Of a DNA stretch of 64,000 nucleotides, positions 33,243 through 45,763 are shown in pieces. The position numbers and the translations under genes are program-made. The number at the start of each line of letters is the position of its first letter. The first letter of the stretch is position 1. Location of the stretch: positions 1,196,898 to 1,260,897 of the forward strand of contig PDUO01000002.1 in assembly GCA_003008705.1 (NCBI GenBank), read 5' to 3'. The notes beneath the pieces are model-generated. The model was not told the DNA's origin. It worked only from the letters and a program-made list of their open reading frames with translations, and did not search any database. The DNA comes from Pezicula radicicola (Eukaryota; Ascomycota; Leotiomycetes; Helotiales; Dermateaceae).

Positions 33243-36127
33243 TTATGTGATGGGGTTCAGGAAAGGACTGAAAAGTAACTCATCAGCACTCGGTCGTCGG
33301 TTGTGATCGATCTCAAATGTTTGTGCGAGGAATGTCTTTGCGTCGGCACTGGCATGTTCAGGTATTGTTGGGCTCATCTTTGCACCACCAATCTTGAAGA
33401 TAGCTTGTAGTTGTGAGCAGTCGGGGAAAGGATGGCTTCCAGTCATCATCTCAACCACGAGGCAACCCAGTGACCAAATGTCAGCTTTACGAGTATAAGA
33501 GGTTTGTTTAACAACTTCGGGTGCCATCCAAAAGACTGAACCCTGGAGCGATGGTCGGTTCTTGGCGTTTGGCGTGCCACTGCTGAGGAGATTGGAAGCT
33601 TCAATTTTCTTTGAGATTCCAAAATCAGAAATCTTGATGCCACCTTTGTTGTCGACTAGGATATTTGCACCCTTGATATCCCGGTGAATAATGTCTCGGC
33701 CGTGAAGGTATGCGAGGCCGGTGACAATCTGGCGAACGAAACTGCGGATGAGAGGTTCTCGAAGAGCCCCGTATGAATTGAGCATAGATGTGACGGAACC
33801 GCCCGGAACATATTCGAGGAAAATATTGAGGTGGTCAACTGTTGAACTTGCGCCGAGATACTGTACGATATTGGGATGTTGAAGGTCTCGGAGGAGACCA
33901 ATCTCGCGCTTCAGGGCATCTATCATGCTCTTCTTCCTAGCATCCGTCTGGCTGTTCGAGCCGGGTGATGGCGTCTCAACCTGCTTGACGGCAAGAAGTT
34001 CTCCAGTCACTGCATGGAGGGCGAGATAGACGCTGCCGAAGGATCCTTGGCCGATAAGTGCACCCTTCATCCATTTGCTATCATCCCAAGAATCACCCTG
34101 CAGGAAGCTTTGCAGTTCCTCGTCCGCGTCCTCGCCGTCCTCGTTCAAAGCTTGGCTGATCTCTCGCAGCGAGCCACTAGCTTCTGTACTACCCTCATCA
34201 AAATAACTTCCACTAACGATGTTCCCGTCCGGATCGGTAACATTGACATTTGTAGTGTCCGATCCGCTGTCGAACGAAACGTAAGACTTTCTATTGGGTT
34301 CGGTTGGCGATTCTTCTTGCACTCTCTCAAGTACCGAAGATGCAACCGAGTCTCTGTAGTTCCTACTCCTCGACAAGTCCAGAGGTCGAACCTTGGCCAG
34401 CTGGCTGTTGCCGTTGAGCCAGGTATCAGCAATTGTTGGCATGGGTGGTGCATTATCAACGCTCGAGGCGAAGCTAAGGTTACTTGCAACACTCAACCGA
34501 CTGTTGACCTTGCTAAGACGGGTCGATCTGCGAAGCGACAATCGGGCTGTACGATCGATTTCCTCACGTGGATGATCTGGAAAGTATGTCGTTAGATCTG
34601 AAGTAATCAACTCGCTTGGGGGCCTTTGCCCAAAGAATTGGCGAAGGACACCCTTCTTGCTTGCTGATTTATGTCTTGTAGTATCCCTGGAATCCCTCGG
34701 GCGCTCCATAGACGGGGGTCTCTCTAGATCTTTTGCTGCATTATAAACGTTGCGTTCCCGCTCACCAGCAGAGACTGCAGACCCTGTAAATGAAGCTGGT
34801 GACAGTGGATGTTGGAGACCATTGTCCCAGGTCTCACCAAGGACCTTCTGGACTTTTAGTTGACTACGTTTGTTATCTGCGGTCTCGAGGGCGCGGTTGT
34901 GGGTTGTTGTTGCCTCTTCTATCGCAATACTAGCAGCACGTTGAAGCTCAGCATCACCAGGCTCTCCTGCGTTCATCTTCCGCAGGATAAGACGATTGCG
35001 CTCCGGTCTCCTCTGGTCCTTGATAATTCGCCACAGCTCGTTCTCTGACAACCGTCGACATTGGCTGGGATCAGCGTCCACACCGGCTAGAACGTAAAAA
35101 CAGTAGTTGCGGTCATGGTCTTCTCGGTAGCCAAATTTCCGTAGTGTTACTCGCATGACTTCGTCACAAGACTGGCAGTCTGCAACTTTTACGACCTTTG
35201 TCAGTCCACCGGAAGAGATAACCCGAATCACATCTTGACCCTGCGGTAGTTGAGCCATCAGAGAGCCATCTATACTGCCATTGCCGCGGGTGTGTTGGTT
35301 GATAAGACGTGCTGTTTGTGGGCCTGAACCATCAGAAGGTGTACCTGGGCGCCGCCCAGATATGGTTGCGGCGCTGGATGGATTTGAGGGATTGAAGTAT
35401 CCTTGTTGACGAGACATCTCGGCAGGGCTCATCACACCATATCTTTGTTGTCTTCCAGACCTCACTTCCGATCCTGGTAAGGGTGATGTCGGCCTCGAAG
35501 GGGACTTGGTAAGATTCTCGGGTATTGACGACGCTGGCTGGAAGCTCTCAAACTGCCTAGAATATCTCTTGCTTGCCGGAGGGAGTTGGGCAGTCCTGCC
35601 GGAGTTAGGAGGTCGCGGTGAACCGGACGACGAAGGAGTATATGAATCGAGGCCCGCAAACGAGTCCTACCTGGTTAGCATATTCATTATCAGTAGATTT
35701 GATGCGTGCTTACTCTATTTCTCTTCTTTTGGTTGGCGTATGCTTTCGTCCTGAGTTTTTTGATGTTCAAGAATAAACGGACGCGGTCTCCAATCTTGTC
35801 AATACCCATCTCCTGTAGTATCGTCTTGTCCATCTCCAACAGGTTCTCCCCATTAATGTTGTTCTTCCGAAATATCTTTTCATAGTCGCCGCAGTTGACG
35901 CTCCTTAACCAGTCCCCTACCTGGTCCTCATCCCAATTTTTTGCCGAATTCGGGCTATCTACATCGGAGAATTCGGATTCTGTGGGACTGGCGAAGGATG
36001 TATTCGCGGTGACCATGGCTGGTATTCTTCGACTCGAGGGAGCTGCAGACGATGGACCAGAGGAGGGAAGACCGGAGCCCGAAGCCAGCTGGGCTGGGAA
36101 CGGGGACTTGGAAGCTAGCATGGCCAT
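33243..36127 (-). CDS. ste11: MAP kinase kinase kinase, Ste11 type (SAM-RA-kinase)
   Basis: Exon 1 is 36127-35714 and exon 2 is 35666-33243 (945 aa). A SAM domain spans about residues 63-125 (WDEDQVGDWLRSVNCGDYEK), used for binding the adaptor Ste50. A Ras-associating-like domain spans about 283-365 (DVIRVISSGGLTKVVKVADC). A Ser/Arg-rich linker follows. The kinase domain fills about 673-940. It has IGQGSFGSVYLALH, the catalytic Lys in LLAVKQVE, the catalytic loop HRDIKGANILVD, the DFG motif in ISDFGISK and the APE motif in FWMAPEVV. Ste11 phosphorylates Ste7-type MAPKKs in fungal mating, filamentation and infection pathways. All key kinase residues are present. Identity is firm; pathway branch is inferred. 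Confidence 0.95.
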
Positions 36128-39100
36128 TGTATCGAGGTGTTGACTGTTGACTATGCGTGGGACATGTTATGGTAATGTCGAGTAGTGATGTAGTCGGATA
36201 TGGAGAAGCAGTAACGAATGGACAAAGCGGTCATGCAGTATGTATAAAAGAGGGAGCCCGGTTTATCGCGCGTAGTCCGTGGGTTGTCTTATGAGGCTGT
36301 TTTCGGATTATTTGTTTGTGCTTGACGGTCTTGACGTGTGGTGAGCAGACGAAGTTTCGAAATAGGAGCGTTCGATATTGAGAGGGTTTCGGAGTTGAGG
36401 TCAGAGGTAGAATTAAGCAATTAAGCACCGCGAGAATTCGGAAACACGTCAACTATTACGAGCGAGCAAAACGCGTACCATCAGTCTTATTAGGAGGTGG
36501 CCGAAGGTATGGTTACGGAGTATCGAAAAAGAGAGGAGAGACAGGCAGGTGGTCTTTTTTCGGTTTTCCGTGAGCCTTGGCCTCGCACGCTGGTCGTTGG
36601 TCCTCGGGTTGGATGGATGGATTCAAAGGTGGGCGGCTCCTGATGCTGAAACGAAACTGGCGACAGGGGGGGGAGGCTCGAGGTTAAGACTTAAGTTGGG
36701 TGGACAAAGGAAGTTTAAAATGGGAAGGGAGGCACAGCGTTCCTCGTATTCTTATTCTTATTATTATTGGAGATGGAAAAATAATTCCCGTCAAGATTTG
36801 GACAAAAGTCAGTGACTTCTAGACTGTCCTGTAAATTATTTGAACTATTGGTGGTGTGCTTAGTACGCTACGCTCCTATGATAGAGAAGCTGCTCAGTAG
36901 TTGGTGACAGCTGGAGTGCTGCTGCTGCTGTCAGGGGGGTGTTTGAGAGAGGCCGATTGCATGGAATCTCCTCTATGCTGACTGATCCCTCTGCGCCCTC
37001 CTATCCAATAGCCAACGTGCTTTATTCCGGACTGTACTGCGTAAATCAAGATGAAACATGGTGCCGCGGTCTTTGACCCCACCAGAAATCGTCAAGTCAA
37101 GCCTTTCACCACTGGAACTCAGCAACTTTGGATCATTGGATGCGAAAACAAAAAAAAGTCGTGAGGTCATTTTACTGGAGGATCTATGTTCGTCTGAAGT
37201 TGTCCTACATATTGATCTATCTCGGACCAACTCATTTCCCTTTCCTTATGGCATTGAAGCCTTTGCCCGTCACTGGCAGATTGCAATGATGGCACATACA
37301 GTACTGTCCTGGGATGGGAAAAGAGTCCAAGGACGTTTCTCGAAAAAGGCCCTCGTCTGCTGGCAATAGGACGCTCAATAATGCGTACAAAGTAGAGTAC
37401 TGTACTACCTTACTTATCTCCTGAGCTTAGCTTTCAGGGGCAACCCCCGCAACGCAGCTCACCGCTCGCGAGGACTTACTTCGTAGCCACGCCAGGCCAT
37501 TCCATTTTTGATATTGAAACACGCTTAGAGAAGACGCGTTCATGGTCCTGTTCTCTCTCGTCTGGATGTTTCTTACGACTACTTCCTCCTGGACAATTGT
37601 TTCTTTCTTTACTACTCCGCATCTGTCATCGAGCACGGTGTCTGGGTGTCAAATCATGAAACGAAACCTAAAATAAGCTGAAAAGTTTACGCATCTTCGC
37701 AACGCCAAGAGAAAGAAACATGCTTTCCACGAGCTGCCGGGGCATTTGGATCGGTTGCAACTCCGAATGCTGCCCGATTTGTGCATCTTTTTCGTCGGTG
37801 CGGAGTATGTAGAGGCCCGTGGATACCAGATCCGGTAAATACGAAGCCATCAGGACGTCCGCGGCCGCGTCCTCGCAATCAGTTTCTTCAAATGTTCAAA
37901 ACATTAATATTCGTACCAAGAGAGCGCCAAGGGTGGTGTCACCACATGTGATTCCGGATTCTCAAGACTTCCAACAGCTCATTTCCTTGATATCTTGGTT
38001 GAGACATCTCAGGCCTTGAGTTTTTGTTCGGACGGTCCTGTGATAGATGTTTTGGCCCCAACGGCGGGTGGCATGCATTGTGAATCTTCCGATATTTGAG
38101 GCTGTAGCAAACAAAGTAGTGAACCGCCACGCTGGTAAGGCCGTCTTGCAGGGGCGCAGCGGGAGCATGGACGGGGAAATTGATAACTGATCAGAACGTG
38201 ACCACTGCTTGCATCGCATTCATATTTAGCACGGATCAAGGTACGGTAGGAGTTTGAACTAACTGCTTTGCTTGCGTACTACTAGGAACTCCTTAGCCAA
38301 TTTATTTTCTTGAATGTTGCTTATATTAGGTACGGAGATATCTCGATAAGGTTGTACCTCTCCTCACGGGCCGCGGCTCATAAGAGAACGTGCTGCTAGG
38401 GGATTTTATCTGCCGTACTACCTACAGCAACTTGCTTTTAGCCAAGAAGCCCTCAGCAACTATTAATATGCTAACAAGAGCTCCCCATTCAGTATTTGTA
38501 ACATACAACTCTTACAACTACACAATCTAGGCTCTTCGTTCTCCAGCCTGGTAGATTATGACTCTTTCCTTAGCTGGAACTACTGTAGCATAGCAGATAC
38601 CGTCTTTCGGCTCGCTGCTATTTCTGACTCTCTACCTCGAGCTTTCTACATTCGAGGTGTATTACAGCCATAGTTAGTATTTTCAAGAAGTGCTAGAAAC
38701 CTTTTTATTTAATATGATTATTCTTCTTCGCTTAATTCCGCTTTGTCTTCTACTGCTGTAGGTTGTATGAGTACGGCCTACTTTTTAATGTAAAAGATCA
38801 ATCTGTAAACTGGAAGCTGTATTAGAATACGTTTGGTATGTCTATTTGATGACAATGAGAGAATTCGAGTAGAGTTGTATCTGGTAGAAGAGCCTACATA
38901 TTACGAAATACAGTAACGGGAAAGGAGCAGTTCGTTATAGACGATGAGAAAAGAGCATCAAGGCGTTTCTTAGTGGCCAGCGTTTCCCAATAAATATTTT
39001 CCTTGTAGCTGGCAAATCATTGAGTTACAAAAGGAAGGAACGAGGACATTATCTCCTAGAGATCCGACAAAGGGAACTAGCTCCCTAAGTTTTTATGTGA

Positions 39101-39773
39101 AGCACTCAAAAGCATAGCTCCACAAAGCACATTGAGATGGATTTCAGATGTTCTTATGAAGCGGCTGCTTGCCGTCTAGCTTGGTCTATCTCTAGACTTG
39201 TCTTCGGAGTTATGTTACAATAGAGGATTATATAGGGATTAATGCTACTAATTCTACGCACTAATAACTTAATTAAGATCGATTAACGCCCCCCTTTACC
39301 TCGCTAAGGCTCGCTACGTGACCTTCGCTTACGTCGGCTTCTCTGGCTAAAACTCGTAATGATATATATGACTACATGCGACTCCTCAAGACGAGAGGGG
39401 AGCATAAGCTGTTGTAATCATCTTATGCTTAGAGGACACATCTGTTTATTTGCCCCATAGACTATTCCCCGGCAGTTGGTCTTCATAGAGCTCTCTCATA
39501 GTGGTCCTCAGCTCTACTAACTCATCATAATCTTCCGTACCGACGTTTTGTCATCCGAGTAAAACTACCAACATAGTTTCCATATTTGTTCTATGCCTTC
39601 ATCATCGGCTTCACAAGTAGACTCTCTACCTGTTCTACGTCTGCGACCATCAAAAAGAGTGCATCTAGATTGACAACAGTGTAATAATGATACATTAGCG
39701 CCTTCACTACCGTCTGCTCCGCTTGTAGTATTCTATTTCCCCTGTCATCTACCTACTTTTGCTAGCAATTGCC
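36128..39773. other. 3.6 kb gene-poor region
   Basis: The first part is the ste11 promoter. Beyond it only short frames are seen. A minus-strand trace around 39597-39760 (segment VADVEQVESLLVKPMMKA then a TAG) looks like old coding DNA of unknown type. The 38.3-39.4 kb stretch is AT-rich with many stops and may be degraded repeat DNA. No transposase or reverse transcriptase motif could be read. Confidence 0.45.
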
Positions 39774-40254
39774 TCAACCTGGCCTCTGCATCACCGAAGC
39801 ATCTCCCTGCCTCCAAATGACATCCAAAACCCACTTTTTAATCTTCCACAACCTATCATCCTCATCCCTCACAAGATCAACCTGAAACTCTCCACCGACT
39901 AAAAACTTCGGGGCATCTGGTTCCTTTCCTCTTCCAGGTGGACAATGCTGTCCCAACGCATTAGTAGTAAGAGAAGCAGTATTGGCGCCATCTTTGACAT
40001 CTACGCGGACATTGGTCATCATATGCGTAGTATCCATAGGTCAAACAAAACCGAGAATTTGTGCGCATATGTCGGAGACATTGTCAATTGGTTTTTTCAC
40101 TTCCATCTTTTATTTCAAAGACGACATCTTCTCCTGCAAATGCAGAGTTGAAGATTGAACCGTCATTGCGGTCCAAGCCTATGAGAGCGCGATACAAGGC
40201 ATCGGTGATGGCTTCGCGTGGAGTGAGAGAGGTTAGGATATGTGGGTGTGACAT
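39774..40254 (-). pseudogene. Decayed SnoaL/NTF2-like domain gene
   Basis: From ATG 40254 (minus) the frame gives MSHPHILTSLTPREAITDAL and then a SnoaL-like start (RALIGLDRNDGSIFNSAFAG). It ends at an in-frame TGA near 40090-40095. A shift of one base restores IDNVSDICAQILGFV, which is followed by TGA at 40041-40043. The next frame, starting MDTTHMMTNVRVDVKDGA, runs to a natural-looking stop at 39774, with SLTTNALGQHCPPGRG and WKIKKWVLDVIW. So at least one frameshift and one stop break the gene. No intron with good GT-AG ends explains them. NTF2-like SnoaL proteins are small cyclases or dehydratases, often near secondary metabolism. No such cluster is seen here. Confidence 0.7.
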
Positions 40255-42408
40255 TGTGTGAAGATGGCGTGATATGCATGTTTTTGTAGTAGATGTTAGT
40301 ACTGATTGCGCTTTCTTGCGTTTCCTTATGTCTTGTTATCAAATTGTGTAGTAGGTGATAGTCAAGTGGGGATATTCATACCTATAGGTACATCTCTAGA
40401 TGTACCTATGGACTAGAAGAGCATCACAGTAGTAACGGACACAATGTGAATTGCGAGAGAATTACGGCGATAAACGGACATAGCCTAGAACTTCCGATTC
40501 TATTGTCAGCTGCTTAAGATTCTGTACAGTATCTTGAGTGATGCTAGTGACCTGTGAGAGCTGTTGCTACCTTATATCTATCTACCACTTAGGATTAATC
40601 GTTGGACTTAGGCTTAGCTTACTAAATATACTAAGCAAGGAGGATGGTCGCTAATTTTCCATTTAGTCGCTTACTATTAGTCTAGCTCGCTTAGTTACTC
40701 GCAATGTCGTACCTACGAAATATACATAGAATCTTCCTCGAGTCCTCTTTGCTCTTTACAAATCCCTAGATACAACAACTTTTGCCTGCACTAGAGGTTG
40801 CTCCCAGTAACCATTTAACACGAAGTAAAGTAATGGAGAAGGGAAATATTGTGAACATATACCTCTAGCTGTAACAGGAACCAAGATCCAAGCATTTTAT
40901 AGTAGCTTTTCAAAACTGGCCTTGGTGCTAATGCCAATCCCTGTCTAGGATATTCTCCTAAAAAATACTGTATATCCTTTTATTGGTTTTGTTAATCATA
41001 AAAAAACCGAAGCCTTAACTTGAAAGGTTACCTAATCCTTTTATCTTCGACAAACAAGACGTTCCATTAGATGTAAGAATAAAAATCACAGAACGAAAGT
41101 CACCATTCTCACCATTCCAATATCGGTCGAAGACATTCTTTTTAACCTTCGCAGCATTCCTTTAGCTGTGCAGGTGCTATTGGTGTTTACTAAAAGCTGA
41201 CAACTACACTAAATCGACCTATCGTTAAAGCTAGAAGCATAAATAAACATCAATTTATCCAACTCATAGACATATTACTTACAATACTCAATGACGTGGT
41301 TGCAGTGGTATACTTTCTCGTCACACGCCTCTGTCAAACTAGTTCTACACTTAACTTTCGCCTAGATAACTATCCTATGGCAGGATCTCATCTCGTTAAG
41401 TTCAAGTACATTGGCTGTAAAAACTGGCGCGCAGATCTCGAGAACTCTAATGTGGGGACTTATTATCTTACTTGAAGTAGCTAGTGCTTATGTGTTTCTA
41501 ATCTTTGTATTCCTATATACAGAGACGATTAGGCCTAGAGAGGAGCATCAAGATACTCTAGTAGGTTCCGAAAAGTCATTAGGGAATAACGCACTTATTT
41601 TATTTAGAGAGTACTTATAGTTACAGCTATCTAGTTAGGAAGTTTACTAAAATTCCACGTAGTAAGTACTGTAGGGGCATTATAGGTAGAATCTTAAAGC
41701 CGAGTAAAGATACTATACTCACTTAGTAATATATATATATTATAGTTTAACGTATAGGTTAGATAAATCTTAATTACTTTAGAATACTAGTAATAGTAGT
41801 AATATACTTTAGATATATATAGATATACATGTATATATATTAGGCTACGACTAATATAATAATACTATTAAATAAATACCTTTATTTTTTTAATCTAGTC
41901 TATATAAGTATACCTCCTATAATAAATTAATAAATTAATATTCTTAACTAAGTAGTTATCCTATTCTTATACTACTAAGTGTCTTATATTTATAGGCAAC
42001 TATACTTAGCTTTATAATAGGTGAAGGTAGGTAACTAGGTATATACAATCCCTTAATTTATATCTAGAATAAAAATACAGCTAATCTCAAGAAATCGTAG
42101 GCTATGGCTTGTAGATGTATCCTATATTACATACACATAAAGCCAGGGGACTTCTTAACAATCCCTGTCAAAATGCGGAATGTTAACTAAGAGCGTTCCA
42201 AAAACCACAAGATCTGCAAATATTTGGCTCGCTTATCCCACGTCACCCGCCCGCCACCCACCCGCCACCCTCTAAAGCCCGGGCCACGAACTACTGTAGT
42301 CACGTGCTTATAAGCTACGGCGGACGACTTCGTAGCCTTACATACACAAGATACAGCCTCAAGCTTCATATAACCAGCACCATGCGGTAGCTTCACTTAT
42401 CTTGACGT
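40255..42408. other. AT-rich gene-poor region upstream of VPS18
   Basis: No gene is recognised. Composition becomes extremely TA-rich from about 41640 to 42060. The right end holds the VPS18 promoter. Confidence 0.5.
41640..42060. repeat. TA-rich block resembling RIP-degraded repeat DNA
   Basis: The block is dominated by TA, ATA and TAT steps with few CA or TG dinucleotides by eye. That is the product expected when repeat-induced point mutation turns CpA into TpA. No terminal repeats or coding remnants were readable, so the element type is unknown. Simple AT-rich low complexity is the alternative. Confidence 0.45.
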
Positions 42409-45285
42409 ATGGCAGTCGTCCCATCAAACGGCTACATAGCCGCAGCGCCAAACCTGCAGAATTTGGATGAAAACTTGCTACCAATCTTCAATGTCGAACG
42501 TGTACAGCTTCAATTCTCCATAGCATCCGACTTCGTTGCTGCCCAAGTCGCAAACAATGTGTTGGTGCTTGCTCTTTCCAATGGCAGGATTCTCCGAATA
42601 GACCTCGATAATCCAGAGGATATAGATGGTACGCTATTAATGGACACGCGAGGTCTCTTTCACTAACATACTCTTCTAGACATCGACCTACCCAAGAAGA
42701 CCTCCGAGATTGGCGTCATACGGCGCATGTTCCTCGACCCCACAGCTTCTCACCTCATAATATGTACCGCACTCGGTGAAAACTACTATCTACATACTCA
42801 GTCGCGACAGCCAAGACCTCTCTCGCGCCTCCGGGGCGTCTCAATAGAGTGCATAGCCTGGAATCCCTCTCTGCCCACGGCTTCTACACGAGAGATCCTG
42901 ATAGGAGCATCAGATGGCAACATTTATGAAGGCTATATTGAAACTTCCACAGAATTCTACAGGAAGGAGGACAAATACTTAAAACTCCTACAAAGGATTC
43001 CGGAGGGCCCAATTACTGGGTTATGGGTTGATCTGGTGGCTGGGAAACCAGATGTACGAAGGGTCATAGTCGCTACCCAGGGCGGCCTCTTGCACTTAAT
43101 TGGTAAGATTGGCAGGGTAGCACATGAGGGTGGAGCCTCAATATTTACAAGGTTATTCGAGAACGAGCAACCAACTGTTCATGAAATTTCTCGGGTTTCC
43201 AATACAGCGGCGTCCTCTTTGGTCGTTTCGCCAGATCATCCTGATGCTGCTTCGCCCGAAAACCTCGACCTTGACCGTATATTTGCCTGGCTGTCTTCGC
43301 AAGGTGTCTATCATGGTCGTTTGCTTACTACCCCTGCAACGGTCGAGTTAGGCAGTAAAGTCTTTGCAGAAGCAAAGCTGCTGCCTAGATCTCAGCTCCC
43401 AGCTTCAGAATCATCTGCTGGCCGAAAGAAGCCTATTCAAGAACCCATTGATTCTATTGCATTGACGCAGTGGCATATTTTACTTTTAGTAGGGAATAGA
43501 GTCATTGCCGTCAACCGTCTGGATGATAGGGTTATATTTGATCAGGTTGTTTTAGAGCCTGGCCAGGAAGCCCTTGGGTTATTTGCCGACCTTCAGAAAA
43601 ATACCTTTTGGCTGTTCACAACACAAGAAATCCTGGAAATTGTGGTCACCGACGAGGACAGAGACGTATGGAAGGTCATGTTGCAAGTTGAACATTTTGA
43701 TGCTGCCCTTCGGTATGCCAAAGGTCCATTGCAAAAGGATGCTGTGGCTACTGCATCCGGTGACTATCTAGTCAGCAAGGGCGCTTTCATTGAGGCGGCG
43801 GGAGTCTATGGAAAGAGTAGCAAGCCTTTTGAGCAAGTCGCCTTAACATTCATCGATAACGAGCAGCAGGACGCCCTTCGCAAATATCTCCTGACGAAGA
43901 TAACAACATTTAAAAAGTCTTCAGTAATGCAACGTATCATGATTGCGAGTTGGCTAGTTGAAATCTTTATGTCAAAGCTCAACTCTCTAGACGATACCAT
44001 TGTGACCAAGGCTGAATTATCCGAAACGCTGAGTCCTGAACAAACAAAAAATCAACTTGATGCAATTCGCACTGAATTTCAAGATTTCGTCGCAAAATAC
44101 AAGTCTGATTTGGACCGCAAGACCACATACGACATCATCAGTAGCCATGGCCGCGAAGACGAACTACTCTTTTTCGCCAGCGCTGTCAATGACTACAACT
44201 ATGTGCTCGCCTACTGGATACAACGAGACCGTTGGAGAGAAGCTCTAAATGTCTTGAAGAAACAGACGGAGCCGGACATCTTCTACAGATACAGCAGTGG
44301 GTTGATTACTCATGTTGCAACCGATCTTGTCGACATCCTAATGAGACACCCCGATCTCCAACCGCGCAATCTCATTCCGGCACTGTTAAATTACGATAGG
44401 AACTTTAAAGGTCCACTTTCGCAAAATCAAGCAGTCCGCTACCTCCTCCATGTTATCAACCAATTGAACTCAACAGACGCCGCTGTCCATAATACACTCA
44501 TTTCCATCTACGCATCCCACCCATCTAAGGATGAGTCAGGTCTCCTGGCTTACCTCGAATCCCAAGGCGATGAACCAAGTTTCGACTCCGACTTCGCTCT
44601 GCGACTGTGTATCCAGCACTCGCGCGTCCAGTCTTGTGTGCACATTTATAGCACCATGGGCCAATTTCTTCAAGCCGTAGAGTTAGCACTCACTCACAAC
44701 GAAATTGACCTAGCGTCTCTGATTGCTGATCGGCCTGTCTCTAATGCACCTTTACGAAAAAAACTCTGGCTTGCCGTCGCAAAGAAAGTGATATCGCAGT
44801 CTAATGGTATCAAAACGGCCATAGAATTCCTTAAGCGTTGTGACCTTTTGAAGATCGAGGATCTGATACCATTCTTCCCCGACTTTGTTGTCATCGACGA
44901 CTTCAAAGAAGAAATCTGCGCAGCCCTCGAAGACTATAGTCGCAACATCGATGGGCTCAAGAAAGAAATGGATGAATCTTCGCAGACTGCCACAAATATC
45001 AAGATTGACATAGCGGCTTTAGACCACCGGTATGCGATCGTTGAGCCAGGAGAGAAATGCTATATCTGCGAGTTGCCATTGTTGAGTAGGCAATTTTTCG
45101 TGTTCCCGTGTCAGCACGCATTCCACAGTGATTGTCTCGGGCGGAAGGTCATGGAGCAGGTAGGTGTCGCGACAGGCAAAAGAATTAGAGAAGTGCAAGG
45201 TTTGATTAGCAAAGGCATGGTGTCGGGCGCGAGGAGGGATGCTGCTATAGCAGAGTTAGATGGTTTAGTTGCTTCCGCCTGGTGA
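42409..45285 (+). CDS. VPS18: Vacuolar sorting protein Vps18/Pep3, HOPS/CORVET core subunit
   Basis: The exons are 42409-42628 and 42680-45285 (941 aa; intron of 51 bases). An N-terminal beta-propeller region (ENYYLHTQSRQPRPLSRLRG, ILIGASDGNIYEGYI) is followed by the alpha-solenoid of the Pep3/Vps18 family (VLAYWIQRDRWREALNVLKK). The C-terminal RING-like motif starts near residue 867 with CYICELPLLSRQFFVFPCQH, then CLGRKVM. Vps18 is a core subunit of the HOPS and CORVET tethering complexes for vacuole and endosome fusion. Length and domain order are typical. The frame closes across the intron and nothing is missing. Confidence 0.95.
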
Positions 45286-45763
45286 GTTGCGAATATTGCT
45301 TGGAGTTTGTTTTTTTGTTTTTTTGGCTTAGCTGACATCCCCTGTACAGCATTCTGTGTAGCGATTTCGCCATTAAGCGCATCGACGAGCCGTTTGTCCA
45401 ACCTTCGGATGACAGGAACGAGTGGGCATTGTAATCATGTAGAAATAACAAATGCATGCTGGTGGCGTCTAATACCCTTCGCAATAGTTCCCTTAATAAA
45501 ACTGAATCCACAGTTGCATAAGTCTCAGGATTTTCAAAAGTTGTAACCTGAATTGTGACATTATTTAAGCGAGCTCAGCTCGCCGCTTCTTTTTCTCTCA
45601 TCATTGCTACCAATTAACAACTGAAGCTTGGTTACCGGAACCCACTTTTGTAAGTATCTGCCTCTCAGTTCTTGAGATTCCACGACTAGCTGTGAGAGAG
45701 ATATTTATGGGAACACGCTAACGTCTCTGTAGTACTGTAGTCTAACGTAGGCATACCGCAAAT
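45286..45763. other. Convergent spacer between VPS18 and ArgJ
   Basis: No gene is seen. The minus frames at 45111-45511 are antisense to the VPS18 3' end or fall in flank. Confidence 0.5.

Noticed and set aside
37058..37369. 103-codon plus frame in the gene-poor region
   Set aside because: No family recognised and no conserved motif; chance frame is as likely.
41411..41620. 69-codon plus frame with one hydrophobic segment
   Set aside because: Embedded in degenerate AT-rich DNA next to the TA-rich block; no support.
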